DNA from: Amycolatopsis nigrescens CSC17Ta-90
GTDB taxonomy: Bacteria; Actinomycetota; Actinomycetes; Mycobacteriales; Pseudonocardiaceae
Direction: 5' to 3'
NCBI RefSeq assembly: GCF_000384315.1
Contig: NZ_ARVW01000001.1
Span: 8,105,001-8,169,000, forward strand
DNA: 64,000 bases
Position 1 is the stretch's first letter. Every line of letters starts with the position of its first letter. The notes below the pieces were generated by a model. That model was not told where the DNA came from and did no database searches. It was given only the letters and a program-made list of their open reading frames with translations. Made by a program: the position numbers and the translations under genes. This document shows, one piece after another, positions 52,627 to 61,171 of this stretch.

Positions 52627-52673
52627 TGTACGCTGTACGGGGAGTACGCTAGCACAGTATCGTACGGCGTACA
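52627..52673. promoter_or_regulatory. Paired TetR operators
   Basis: TGTACGCTGTACG (52627-52639) and CGTACGGCGTACA (52661-52673) are inverted copies of each other with one mismatch, and each is itself a GTACG-NN-GTAC-type near-palindrome. They lie 23 and 29 bases from the two divergent starts. Two TetR dimers could bind and shut both promoters. Confidence 0.65.
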
Positions 52674-52701
52674 GAGTTCGTTACCGGCACAATGAGGCGC
52701 G

Positions 52702-53466
52702 ATGACCGAATACAGCGGGAGCGGCGACCCCAAACGCACCCTCGAACTGCTCTGGGGCCTGCAGGAACGGCCAAGCCGCGGTCCCAAGGCCCGCCTGACC
52801 GTGCCCGAGATCACCGCGACCGCGGTGAAGCTCGCGGACGCGGACGGCTTCGCCGCCCTGTCCATGCGCCGGATGGCCGAGCAGCTCGGCGTCAGCACGA
52901 TGTCGCTCTACACCTACGTGCCGAGCAAGGCCGAGCTGCTCGACCTGATGGTCGACGCGGTCTACGGGGAAACCGCGCGCCCGGAACCGGAAGAGGTGCC
53001 GGGCGGCTGGCGCGGCAGGCTGGAGCAGATCGCCAGGGAGAACGCCACGCTCTACCACCGGCACCCCTGGCTGCTCCAGGTGGCGATCAGCAGGCCCAAC
53101 CTCGGCCCGAACCAGGTCAAGAAGTACGAGTACGAACTCGGCGCGGTGGACGGCATCGGGCTCACCGACCTCGAGATGGACGCCGTACTCACCCTGATCA
53201 CCGGCTATGTGAACGGCGCGGTCCGCGGCGCGATCGAGGCCGCGCAGGCCGAACAGCGCACCGGGATGACCGACCTCCAGTGGTGGGAGGCGCACCTGCC
53301 GATCCTGGAGCAGGTCATCGACGAGGCCGCGTACCCGCTTTCCACGCGAGTCGGCAACGCGGCCGGCGAGGCATACAACGCCGCATACGCCCCAGATCAG
53401 GCCTTCGAGTTCGGCCTGGCCAGGGTCCTGGACGGGATCGAGACCCTGGTCCGCTCACGCGCCTGA
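52702..53466 (+). CDS. TetR-family regulator (TetR_C_1)
   Basis: A 254-residue TetR regulator. HTH at about residues 30-80 (LTVPEITATAVKLADADGFAALSMRRMAEQLGVSTMSLYTYVPSKAELLDLMVDAV) and a TetR_C_1 ligand domain (HPWLLQVAISRPNLGPNQVKKYEYEL, AFEFGLARVLDGIETL). It is divergent from the DrrAB-like exporter and most likely represses it until the exported molecule binds. Confidence 0.92.
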   Translation: MTEYSGSGDPKRTLELLWGLQERPSRGPKARLTVPEITATAVKLADADGFAALSMRRMAEQLGVSTMSLYTYVPSKAELLDLMVDAVYGETARPEPEEVPGGWRGRLEQIARENATLYHRHPWLLQVAISRPNLGPNQVKKYEYELGAVDGIGLTDLEMDAVLTLITGYVNGAVRGAIEAAQAEQRTGMTDLQWWEAHLPILEQVIDEAAYPLSTRVGNAAGEAYNAAYAPDQAFEFGLARVLDGIETLVRSRA

Positions 53467-53582
53467 CCCACGTCCCCCGCTGTCACCGACTGCAAGCTCT
53501 TGATGTCGATCAGTATTGACCATGACACTTGTGGTCACAGTCGGGGTACGCGCGAGTACAGAGCGGCACGAGCGGGGCAGCC

Positions 53583-54851
53583 ATGGCCGAGATCCCTTCG
53601 CCGGGCACGGTCACCTTTCGCGACGTCTTCGCGGTCGGTGAGTTCCGCGCGCTGTTCGCCGCCCAGCTGGTGTCGGTGGCCGGTGATCAGCTGGCCAGGG
53701 TCGCGCTGTCGATCCTGGTGTTCGACCGGACCGGTTCGCCGGGCTGGGCCGCGCTGACCTACGCGCTGACCTTCCTGCCGGATCTGCTCGGCGGGCCGCT
53801 GCTGGCCGGGCTGGCCGATCGCCATCCCCGCCGCACGGTGATGGTGGCCGCGGACGGCGCCCGGCTGCTGCTGATGGCCGTGATGGCGTTGCCCGGGACC
53901 CCGCTTCCGCTGCTCGGCGTGCTGCTGGTCGGTGTGCAGCTGCTCGCGGCCCCCTGGGGCGCGGCGCGGGCCGCGCTGCTGCCGCAGGTGTTGCCCGGTG
54001 AACGGTTCGTCGTCGGGACCGCAGTGTTCACCATGACCACCCAGCTCGCGCAGGTGCTCGGGTTCGCCACCGGCGGGGCGATCGTGGCCGGGCTCGGCCC
54101 GCAGGGCGCGCTCGGGGTCAACGCGGTCAGTTTCGCGGTGTCCGCGTTGCTGGTGCGGTACGGGATCGGCCACCGCCCGCCGCCGGGATGCCCCGGCGGG
54201 AACACGGCCACTCCCGGCACGTGGTGCGCGCAGGTGCGGTCCGGCCTGGTGCTGGTCTGGGCGGACCGCCGGTTGCGCGCACTGGTGGCGCTGGCCTGCG
54301 TGTCCGGGTTCTACATCGCGGGCGAGGCGGTGGCCGCGCCCTACGCGGCGGCGATCGGCGGCGGGTCGATGGCGGTGGGCGCACTGCTGGCCGCCTACGC
54401 GGTGGGCAATGTGCTCGGGATGGCGGTGCTGGCGCGGCTGCCGGCTCGGTGGCGGACCAGGCTGCTGGTGCCGCTGGCGATACTGGCCTGCGCGGCGCTG
54501 ATCCTGTGCGCGACCGGGCCAGGACTGGCCTGGACGATGGTGGTGTGGGTGTGCTCCGGCGCCGCGAGCGCCTACAACCTGACCGCCTCCACCCTGTTCG
54601 TGCAGGCGGTGCCGGACGCCCGCCGCGGCCAGGCATTCGGGCTGGCGGTCACCGCGTTGCGGGTCTCCCAGGGCCTGGGCGTGGTGCTGGCCGGAGTCGC
54701 GGCCGAACGGATCCCGCCGCATCAGGTGGTGGCACTGGCCGGCGTGCTGGGCACCGCCGCCGCGGCCGCGGCCGGCTGGTCCTGGCGCCGGTCCGAGTCG
54801 CCGGTCGCCGGGTCACCGCAGTACCGCGGTGACCCGGCGGAGGCCGGTTAG
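53583..54851 (+). CDS. MFS transporter
   Basis: A 422-residue major facilitator with about 12 helices: FRALFAAQLVSVAGDQLARVALSILVFDRTGSPGW at the start, GLADRHPRRTVMVAADGARLLLM as motif A-like loop, VPDARRGQAFGLAVTALRVSQGLGVVLAG late. It belongs to the MFS_3/EntS-like branch that exports small molecules. No regulator is adjacent. Its stop overlaps by four bases the stop of the micro-peptide gene on the other strand. Confidence 0.87.
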   Translation: MAEIPSPGTVTFRDVFAVGEFRALFAAQLVSVAGDQLARVALSILVFDRTGSPGWAALTYALTFLPDLLGGPLLAGLADRHPRRTVMVAADGARLLLMAVMALPGTPLPLLGVLLVGVQLLAAPWGAARAALLPQVLPGERFVVGTAVFTMTTQLAQVLGFATGGAIVAGLGPQGALGVNAVSFAVSALLVRYGIGHRPPPGCPGGNTATPGTWCAQVRSGLVLVWADRRLRALVALACVSGFYIAGEAVAAPYAAAIGGGSMAVGALLAAYAVGNVLGMAVLARLPARWRTRLLVPLAILACAALILCATGPGLAWTMVVWVCSGAASAYNLTASTLFVQAVPDARRGQAFGLAVTALRVSQGLGVVLAGVAAERIPPHQVVALAGVLGTAAAAAAGWSWRRSESPVAGSPQYRGDPAEAG

Positions 54852-54937
54852 GAGCGCGCCCAGTCGGTGGGGCGCTGGCTGCTACGTGCCCAATCGGTGG
54901 GGCGGCCGGTACGCGGCGAGCACGACTTCTTCGACAT
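54848..54937 (-). CDS. 29-residue tandem-repeat peptide
   Basis: A tiny open frame with a strong ribosome binding site (GAGGAGG, seven to eight bases before ATG 54937). It encodes a basic N-terminus (MSKKSCSPRTG) and then two exact copies of RPTDWARS separated by SQ. The repeat is also visible in DNA (CAGTCGGTGGGGCG and CAATCGGTGGGGCG). I do not recognise the family. It could be a small structural or signalling peptide or a precursor peptide; no modifying enzyme is adjacent. It is convergent with the MFS gene and divergent from the diguanylate cyclase. Confidence 0.6.
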   Translation of the reverse strand: MSKKSCSPRTGRPTDWARSSQRPTDWARS

Positions 54938-55064
54938 GGGAGTGCCTCCTCGACATCAGGCGTCAACACGCTGTGTGAGCGCACAGTAGACCAGGTGGCC
55001 TAGTGACACACGGCGCGTGTCCGATTACAGTGACGAATCCCATGCAGGTGGCAGGGGGTCCGTA

Positions 55065-56444
55065 ATGCGATTGTCCAAGCGGCCTGCCCGGCTGAACAGC
55101 ACTGTCAACCCACAGTCGGGTATCGGTCCGCGTCACTGGCCGTTATGGAATCTTTCACGGCCCGTGCTGTGCTATCTCCTCGCCGTCGTGGCCGCGGCAC
55201 TGGTCTGCGTCGCCGCGACGGCCGCGCTGGTACCCATCACGACCCAGTCGCTGATCTGGTGCGCCCTGCTGGTCGGCGCGGAAATCGCACACCTGGAAAC
55301 GGCCAGGGGCATCGAGCGGATCCGGGAACTGGGCGCCGAGGGCAGGCCGCATATGCACCTGCAATCCATCTGGATCTTCGCCGGTCTGCTGCTCCTGCCG
55401 CCGCCGCTGCTGGCGGTCCTGATCACGATCAGTTACGCGCATTCGTGGCTCCGGGTCTACCGCCGCCGCTCGATCCTGCACCGCAAGGTGTTCTCCGCGG
55501 CGACCGTGATCCTGGCCTGCACCGGCGCGGGTCTGCTGCTGTACGTGGGCACGTCCAACCAGTTCACGCCCTACATCGAGCGACTCGACGGCGCGGCCGG
55601 GCTCGGAGTGCTGGTACTGGCGGGCGGCGTCTACTTCGCGATCAACTACGCGCTGGTGGTCGCGATGATCATCGTGACCAACCCGGACAAGCCGGGACGG
55701 GCGGCGCTGGGCAACCCGTCGGACGTGCTGATCGTGCTGGCCGCGGTCGGCGTCGGCTGCGGAATCGCGCTGGTGGTGACCGAGCGGCCGTGGCTGCTCC
55801 CGGTGCTGATGGTCACCCCGCTCGCCCTTCAGCTCGGGCTGCTGCTGCCGCAGTTCCAGAACGCGGCCCGCACCGACGCCAAGACCGCACTGCTCGACCC
55901 TTCTTTCTGGGCCGAGCTGGCCGGCCGGGAGCTCGCCAGGGCGCGACGTCTCGGCTCCACCGTCGGCGTGCTGATGATCGACCTCGACCACTTCAAGGGT
56001 GTCGACGACGGTTACGGTCATCCGGCTGGCGACGAGGTACTGCGCGCGGTCGCCAAGGCCATCCGGGAGCACGTCCGCGCCTCCGACTTCGTCGGGCGCT
56101 ACGGCGGTGACGAGTTCGTGGTGCTGCTGCCCGGCGTCACCGAAGCCGAGCTCACCGTCATCGCCAACCGGGTCAAGACCGGTATCGGCCAGCTCGCCGT
56201 CGAGGTGCCGGTCGCCGGGACGGCGGGGGCCATCGGCACCACGACCATCACCGGGCTGACCGCGTCCATCGGTGGCGCCGTCTACCCCGAGTCCGCCACC
56301 GACCTCACCCCGCTGCTGTGCGCCGCCGACGCGGCCGCTTACCGGGCCAAGGCGGCGGGGCGGAACCGGTTCGTGCTGGCGGACGAGCAGATGATCGCCA
56401 TTCCGGAGCAGGGACGCGCGGCCGGCGGCATCGAAGCGCGGTAG
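55065..56444 (+). CDS. Membrane-bound GGDEF diguanylate cyclase
   Basis: A 459-residue protein that would make c-di-GMP. Residues about 25-270 hold seven or so hydrophobic segments (VLCYLLAVVAAALVCVAATAALV, WIFAGLLLLPPPLLAVLITI and others). The GGDEF domain starts near 280 (DAKTALLDPSFW, VLMIDLDHFKGVDDGYGHPAGDEVL). It has an intact active-site RYGGDEFVVLLPG and an RxxD inhibitory site (RASD) five residues before it. ATG 55065 is chosen; an in-frame GTG at 55017 would add 16 polar residues. The signal sensed is unknown. Confidence 0.9.
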   Translation: MRLSKRPARLNSTVNPQSGIGPRHWPLWNLSRPVLCYLLAVVAAALVCVAATAALVPITTQSLIWCALLVGAEIAHLETARGIERIRELGAEGRPHMHLQSIWIFAGLLLLPPPLLAVLITISYAHSWLRVYRRRSILHRKVFSAATVILACTGAGLLLYVGTSNQFTPYIERLDGAAGLGVLVLAGGVYFAINYALVVAMIIVTNPDKPGRAALGNPSDVLIVLAAVGVGCGIALVVTERPWLLPVLMVTPLALQLGLLLPQFQNAARTDAKTALLDPSFWAELAGRELARARRLGSTVGVLMIDLDHFKGVDDGYGHPAGDEVLRAVAKAIREHVRASDFVGRYGGDEFVVLLPGVTEAELTVIANRVKTGIGQLAVEVPVAGTAGAIGTTTITGLTASIGGAVYPESATDLTPLLCAADAAAYRAKAAGRNRFVLADEQMIAIPEQGRAAGGIEAR

Positions 56445-56488
56445 CCCCGTTCGTACTATGGAAGTCAGTGCGTACGGAGGGGGTAGTC

Positions 56489-56902
56489 GTGACGGACCGA
56501 AAGCCGCCCGAGGTCTCGTTCGACGACTGGATCGAGCGGCAGATCCGCAGCGCCGAAGAACGCGGGGTGTTCGACAATCTGCCCGGCGCCGGCAAACCGC
56601 TGCCGGGTGCGGGCCGCCGCCCCGGCACGGCGTCGGACTGGGTGGCCGATCTGGTCAAGCGCGAGAAGGTGGACACCTCGGTGCTGCTGCCACCTTCGCT
56701 CGCGCTGCCGAAGGAACTCGAAGACCTGCCGGAACGGTTGTCCCGGGAACGGTCCGAGGCCACCGTGCGGAAGATCGTGCAGGACCTGAACGAACGAATC
56801 CGCCAGGCCCACCGGCTACCGCAGGCAGGTCCGCCGTTGCGGGCGATGCCGGTGGACGTGGAAGAAACCGTGCGGGCCTGGCGGGAGAACCGCTCGAAGT
56901 AG
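56489..56902 (+). CDS. DUF1992 (DnaJ-homologue C28-like) protein
   Basis: A 137-residue DUF1992 protein, the conserved region found in eukaryotic DNAJC28 but without a J domain. Hallmark DDWIERQIRSAEERGVFDNLPGAGKPLPGAG is at residues about 13-45, followed by VADLVKREKVDTSVLLPPSLALPKELEDL. The function is not established. GTG 56489 has GGAGGGGG upstream. Confidence 0.88.
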   Translation: MTDRKPPEVSFDDWIERQIRSAEERGVFDNLPGAGKPLPGAGRRPGTASDWVADLVKREKVDTSVLLPPSLALPKELEDLPERLSRERSEATVRKIVQDLNERIRQAHRLPQAGPPLRAMPVDVEETVRAWRENRSK

Positions 56903-56910
56903 TGCGCCCG

Positions 56911-58236
56911 TCACTCCGGTTTCCAGTGGGAGAACGGTTCCTGGACGTCGGGCGGTGAACTGGCCAGCGCGTCGGCGTCGGGTCCGGCCGGAGTGACCTG
57001 CGCCAGGTGGACGACGATGTCGTAGGCGGCCAAGGGGTTCGACTCGCCGTAGAAGGTGCCGAAACGCTGCTGGGTCACGGCCTGCACGGTTCGGGTGTCG
57101 GCAGGGGACAGTCGCCGCAGGTCGGTCGCGAACGAGCCGTCGTGGCTGGCGGCCATCAGCGCGTCGAGGCTGCCGGGCTGAGGTGCCGCTTCCAGGTCCG
57201 TGAAGAGTTCGCCGGTGTAGAAGCCGGGCGCCGTGTTGAGGGTCTGGCCGGTCCCCGAGGTCGTGCCGAGGACCAAGTAGTCCTTGCCAAGCCGGTCGGC
57301 CAGGTGCAGGCCCATCGTCGTCGCCGGAGCCATACCGGGCAGGGTGACGGGCCAGCGCTGGATGTGCCCGTTGTGCGCGGCGACGACGATCCGGCCTTCC
57401 TTGTCCAGGAGCCACTCGACTGTGTCCGCGATCGCGGCGTCGCGGTTGGACATCGCGGTTCGCTGGTCGCCGCGGGTCATCGCGCGGATCACCGTGTCCA
57501 GCGTGCTGGTGAGGCGCAGTGCGCGCAGCGCGCGGTGGTAGGCGTCGGCGGTGGTCCGCCGGAGGTAGTCGAGGCGCCGTCCGGTCACCCGCGCGGCGAG
57601 TTCGGCCAGGCCCGCGGTGAGCGCGTCCTTGGTCGCGGGGGCGAGCTCGCTGTAGGTGGCGAAGGCCGCGGGCGCGGAGAAGGCGGACGGTGGCGCGAAG
57701 GCAGAAGCCGCTTCCCGGATCGCCGGGTCCACCTCGAACTCGGGATCCGCCTCCGCGAGGTAGGCCGTCACGGCGTCCAGGCCGGGCAGCAGGGACGCGT
57801 TCGCGCCGCCGAGGTCGATGCCCGAGAAGCCGACCGGCCGCGCGGCGGTGCGATTGTGCTGTCGCATCCATTCCAGCTGGGCGCGCATCTCGGTCCACAA
57901 CCCCATCAGCGAGGTCACGCCGTTCGCCAGCACCTGGCCGAGCTGGTCTTCGCCGCCGCGGACCCAGTCGTCGGTGCGCCACCCTTCGGTGAATCCCGAC
58001 TCCATCGCGTAGGTGCTGAACCCGTGCCGTTCGACCAGGTAGCGCAGCAGGCGGTGCCGGATCAGGTAGGTCTCGCGGTTGTAGTGCGCGCTCTCGCCGA
58101 TCGCCACCACCCGAGCGTCACCGATCGACTCGTCCAGCCACTCCAGGTCGTCCAGCGGCGCCGCCGGATCCAGCGTGCGCAGCGGGAGCACCGCCTCGTC
58201 ACTCAGCCGGACCGAAGCCGTCGTGTTCGTGGACAT
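56911..58236 (-). CDS. Erythromycin-esterase-family protein
   Basis: A 441-residue member of the erythromycin esterase superfamily. Conserved VVAIGESAHYNRETYLIRHRLLRYLVERHGFSTYAMESGFTEG near residues 45-85, a Glu/Arg-bearing FSGIDLGG and the late VVAAHNGHIQRWPVTLPG contain the residues used by Ere enzymes to open macrolide lactones. Only part of the superfamily acts on macrolides, so resistance is not implied with certainty. It is divergent from an ArsR-type regulator with a palindrome in between. Confidence 0.87.
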   Translation of the reverse strand: MSTNTTASVRLSDEAVLPLRTLDPAAPLDDLEWLDESIGDARVVAIGESAHYNRETYLIRHRLLRYLVERHGFSTYAMESGFTEGWRTDDWVRGGEDQLGQVLANGVTSLMGLWTEMRAQLEWMRQHNRTAARPVGFSGIDLGGANASLLPGLDAVTAYLAEADPEFEVDPAIREAASAFAPPSAFSAPAAFATYSELAPATKDALTAGLAELAARVTGRRLDYLRRTTADAYHRALRALRLTSTLDTVIRAMTRGDQRTAMSNRDAAIADTVEWLLDKEGRIVVAAHNGHIQRWPVTLPGMAPATTMGLHLADRLGKDYLVLGTTSGTGQTLNTAPGFYTGELFTDLEAAPQPGSLDALMAASHDGSFATDLRRLSPADTRTVQAVTQQRFGTFYGESNPLAAYDIVVHLAQVTPAGPDADALASSPPDVQEPFSHWKPE

Positions 58237-58254
58237 GCCAAGCCCCCTTCGTGT

Positions 58255-58272
58255 GTTCCCAACTTTGGGAAC
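58255..58272. promoter_or_regulatory. Palindromic operator of esterase/regulator pair
   Basis: GTTCCCAA (58255-58262), CT, TTGGGAAC (58265-58272): a perfect 8-2-8 palindrome 19 bases from the esterase start and 27 from the regulator start. It is the likely binding site of the divergent ArsR-like regulator. Confidence 0.6.
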
Positions 58273-58298
58273 GGTACCAGATATGAGATCGTAGGCCG

Positions 58299-58841
58299 GT
58301 GGACACTCTTGACCTGCTCCTGCACCCCGTCCGGCTGCGCATCGTGCACTTCATGTCCGGCAGCCGTACGCGCACCACCTCCGACCTGTGCGCCCACCTG
58401 CCCGACGTGCCCAAGACCACCGTGTACCGGCACGTCGGCCTGCTGCTCGAGGGAGGAGTGCTGGAAGTCGTCGATGAACAGCGCGTGCACGGCGCCGTCG
58501 AACGCCACTACCGGCTGCGCCAGGATCGGGCGGCGATCGACGAACGCGCGGGCGCATCGATGTCGCTGGACGACCACCGCCACGGGTTCGCCGGCGCGGT
58601 GGCCGCCCTGCTCGCCGAGTTCAACACCTACCTCGACCAGGACGGGGCCGATCCGGTCGCCGACTCCGTTGGCTACCGGCAGGGCATCCTCTGGCTCAAC
58701 CCCGACGAGCTCGCCAAGATGATCGACACCCTGCGCGGCATCTTCATAGCCAACCGGACCAACGAGCCCGTGTCCGGACGCAGGCCGTACCTGCTGAGCC
58801 CGATCTTCTTCCCGATCGAGGAACCGCCGCCCCGCCGGTGA
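58299..58841 (+). CDS. ArsR-like (HTH_20) transcriptional regulator
   Basis: A 180-residue winged-helix regulator: MDTLDLLLHPVRLRIVHFMSGSRTRTTSDLCAHLPDVPKTTVYRHVGLLLEGGVLEVVDEQRVHGAVERHYRL is the HTH_20/ArsR region, and a helical effector region follows (MSLDDHRHGFAGAVAALLAEF). There is no metal-binding Cys motif. GTG 58299 is the start. It probably controls the divergent esterase gene. Confidence 0.88.
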   Translation: MDTLDLLLHPVRLRIVHFMSGSRTRTTSDLCAHLPDVPKTTVYRHVGLLLEGGVLEVVDEQRVHGAVERHYRLRQDRAAIDERAGASMSLDDHRHGFAGAVAALLAEFNTYLDQDGADPVADSVGYRQGILWLNPDELAKMIDTLRGIFIANRTNEPVSGRRPYLLSPIFFPIEEPPPRR

Positions 58842-58843
58842 GT

Positions 58844-59836
58844 TCAGCCCTTCCCGCCGCCGACGAGCTTGGCCTCCAGCCCCGGGTCTAGGCCGAGCGT
58901 CGGCCGGTCGGCCCGCTGCGGCGGCGCGCCGCCGAGACCGCGCATCCAGGACCAGGTGCCGGCGACCGTTTCGGTGACCGGACGGCAGTTCAGCCCGGCG
59001 GCGACCGCCTTCGACACGTTCGATCGGTGCATCGCCTGGTAGGTCTCGCCGGGTGGCAGCCAGACCGGCAGGTCGGTCCACGGCTCCACCCCGGCGGCGA
59101 GGATCGGCTCCGGTTCGGTCCAGCACAGCTCGGCATCCGCCCCGGTGGTGTCCACACAGGACTCAAGCAGCTCTCGCATGGTGGTGTGTCCCGGCGGGCT
59201 GACCAGGTTGTAGGCGCCGCCGAGCCCGCGTTCCGCCGCGTCCAGGGTCCACGCCGCGAGGTCGCGGACGTCGATGTACTGCAGCTCCAGTCCGGGCGGA
59301 CCGGGGGCCAGCACCCGGCCGCCTCGCGCGATCCGGCTCAGCCACCAGGTCAGCCGCCCGACGTCCTCATACGGCCCGAGGATCAGCCCGGCCCGCGGGA
59401 ACAGCGCGCGGTCGCCGAAGGCCGCGGTGACGGCCAGTTCCCCGCCCGCCTTGGCTCGCGCGTACTCGACCTCGCCATCGTCGGGGGCGGCTTCCACCAG
59501 CGGGACCTGCTCAGTAGCGCCCGGCGGAGTGGGCATCACGTACACCGACCTGCTGGAGACGTACACATACCGACCTACCCGGCCCGCCAGCGCTCGCGCC
59601 GCATCCCGGACCACGAGCGGCGCGTCGGTCCAGGTGTCCACCACAACGTCCCAACGCCCTCGTTCGAGCGAAGCCAAACCGCACGGCGCCGTGCGATCGC
59701 CTCGCAGGAAGGTGACGCCCTCCGGTGGCCGCCGCCGACCCCGGTTGAACATGCTCACCTGCCAGCCCCGCGCCAGCGCGTCGTCCACTATGGCGCGTCC
59801 GACGAACCCCGTTCCGCCCAGCAGCAACAGTTCCAT
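58844..59836 (-). CDS. NAD-dependent epimerase/reductase (extended SDR)
   Basis: A 330-residue extended SDR: LLLLGGTGFVGRAIVDDALARGW (NAD motif) at the start, DVVVDTWTDAP, YVYVSSRSVYVMP and a YARAKAGGELAV segment with Tyr and Lys. RAGLILGPYEDVGRLTWWLSRIARGG and LQYIDVRDLAAW are typical of NAD-dependent epimerase-like reductases. The substrate is unknown. It is convergent with the ArsR-like gene, two bases apart. Confidence 0.88.
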   Translation of the reverse strand: MELLLLGGTGFVGRAIVDDALARGWQVSMFNRGRRRPPEGVTFLRGDRTAPCGLASLERGRWDVVVDTWTDAPLVVRDAARALAGRVGRYVYVSSRSVYVMPTPPGATEQVPLVEAAPDDGEVEYARAKAGGELAVTAAFGDRALFPRAGLILGPYEDVGRLTWWLSRIARGGRVLAPGPPGLELQYIDVRDLAAWTLDAAERGLGGAYNLVSPPGHTTMRELLESCVDTTGADAELCWTEPEPILAAGVEPWTDLPVWLPPGETYQAMHRSNVSKAVAAGLNCRPVTETVAGTWSWMRGLGGAPPQRADRPTLGLDPGLEAKLVGGGKG

Positions 59837-59899
59837 GAACGTCACTCTGCCCTGCCGGCCCGGCCGTGACGGCGGATTCGCGCAGAGCTGAAGTCGCGG

Positions 59900-61171
59900 T
59901 CAGCGGATCGTCACCACGCCGTCGTAGAGCACCCGATCGGTGGCGTCGTACACCTTGGCGGTCAGCTCGGGCAGGTCGAAACCGGTGTGCTCTGGCATCT
60001 CCAGCCCGAAGGCGCCGTGGGAGATGGGCACTTCCAGCATCGCGCCTTGCCCGAACCTGACCGTCATCCGGGTGGCTTCCGGTGGAGTGGCACCACCGAT
60101 GATGTTGCCCGAACCGCCCACCGCACCGACCGGGTTGAACAAGGTCGCCCGCACGGGTGCGGCGTCGCGCGGGAGCGATCTGACGTCCAGCGTCGGACCG
60201 CGGTCACCGGCCGGGGGCGAACTGCACACCAGCGCGATGTCGCCGTCGTTCGACGTGACCAGCTCGCTGCCGCCGACGGTGAGCAGCGGGCCGGGTTGGA
60301 AGCGATCCGGATCGGCGACCAGGTTCTGCGCCTTCGCCAGGCATTCGCCGAGGAAGCGCCCCGCCGCCGAGCTTCGGTCCGGCGGTGGGGTGACCGGCCG
60401 GTCGGTGACGGACACCGCGGGTGGCGGCGCCGGGGGCAGCGCGAGCTGGCCGCCCGGGCTGAGGTCCTTGCCGAGCGTGATCTTCGCCGTGGCCAGCCGG
60501 TAGCCCGTCCGCTGGACCAGCAGATGATCACCGAAGGGCACCGGCGTACCGCTGCTGCTGCCGGCCGCGGTCTCCACCCGGTAGCCGACAACCTGCCAAG
60601 ACGGGTCCAGTACGGCGGAGATCACGCCGTTGGGGCTGAACATGACCGCACCGGTCTTGGTTCCCCCGATGTAGGCCGGGGCCGCGTTCGGGTCGGACAC
60701 GGTGACGGTAGTCCGCGTGGTCTCGCAGAACAACGGCTTGCCGCCGGCCCTCGCGGCCACGATGTTGACGTCGTTCCCCGGCAGGCCCGCTTCAGGCCCG
60801 GTGGTGAACACCGGTACCCACTCCGAGCGGTCCGGGAACAGGCCGGCCTTGCCTTCCGCCTGGACGGCCGCCCAGCAACGGTCGAGCTCGGCGGCCGCCT
60901 TCGACGCGTCCAGTCGCACCCCCTGCAGCGGGCCAGGGGTCTGGCCGATGGCAGGGCCGGGGCCTTCGGTCGGCCGCAAGTACTGGGCGGTGACCACCGC
61001 CGCACCGAAGAGCAGGGTCACCCCGGCGGCCACCGCGAGCGGCCTGCGGACCGCCGAGAAACCCTTGCCCACGGCCGGATTCATGCCTTCCTCCAGCGCT
61101 GCCCGCAACTTTCCGCGCACCTCCGGCGGCAGTTCACGCCGGACGGGCAGTCCGAACTCGTCGTCGTTCAT
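59900..61171 (-). CDS. Single-pass membrane protein, probable anti-sigma partner
   Basis: A 423-residue protein: about 45 cytoplasmic residues, one membrane helix (PLAVAAGVTLLFGAAVVTAQYL, about 43-65) and a large extracytoplasmic part rich in Gly, Pro and Thr with cysteine pairs. Its ATG overlaps the sigma factor stop (ATGA). Topology and coupling are those of an anti-sigma factor, but no HxxxCxxC ZAS motif is visible in the short cytoplasmic segment, so the role is inferred from context. Confidence 0.65.
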   Translation of the reverse strand: MNDDEFGLPVRRELPPEVRGKLRAALEEGMNPAVGKGFSAVRRPLAVAAGVTLLFGAAVVTAQYLRPTEGPGPAIGQTPGPLQGVRLDASKAAAELDRCWAAVQAEGKAGLFPDRSEWVPVFTTGPEAGLPGNDVNIVAARAGGKPLFCETTRTTVTVSDPNAAPAYIGGTKTGAVMFSPNGVISAVLDPSWQVVGYRVETAAGSSSGTPVPFGDHLLVQRTGYRLATAKITLGKDLSPGGQLALPPAPPPAVSVTDRPVTPPPDRSSAAGRFLGECLAKAQNLVADPDRFQPGPLLTVGGSELVTSNDGDIALVCSSPPAGDRGPTLDVRSLPRDAAPVRATLFNPVGAVGGSGNIIGGATPPEATRMTVRFGQGAMLEVPISHGAFGLEMPEHTGFDLPELTAKVYDATDRVLYDGVVTIR

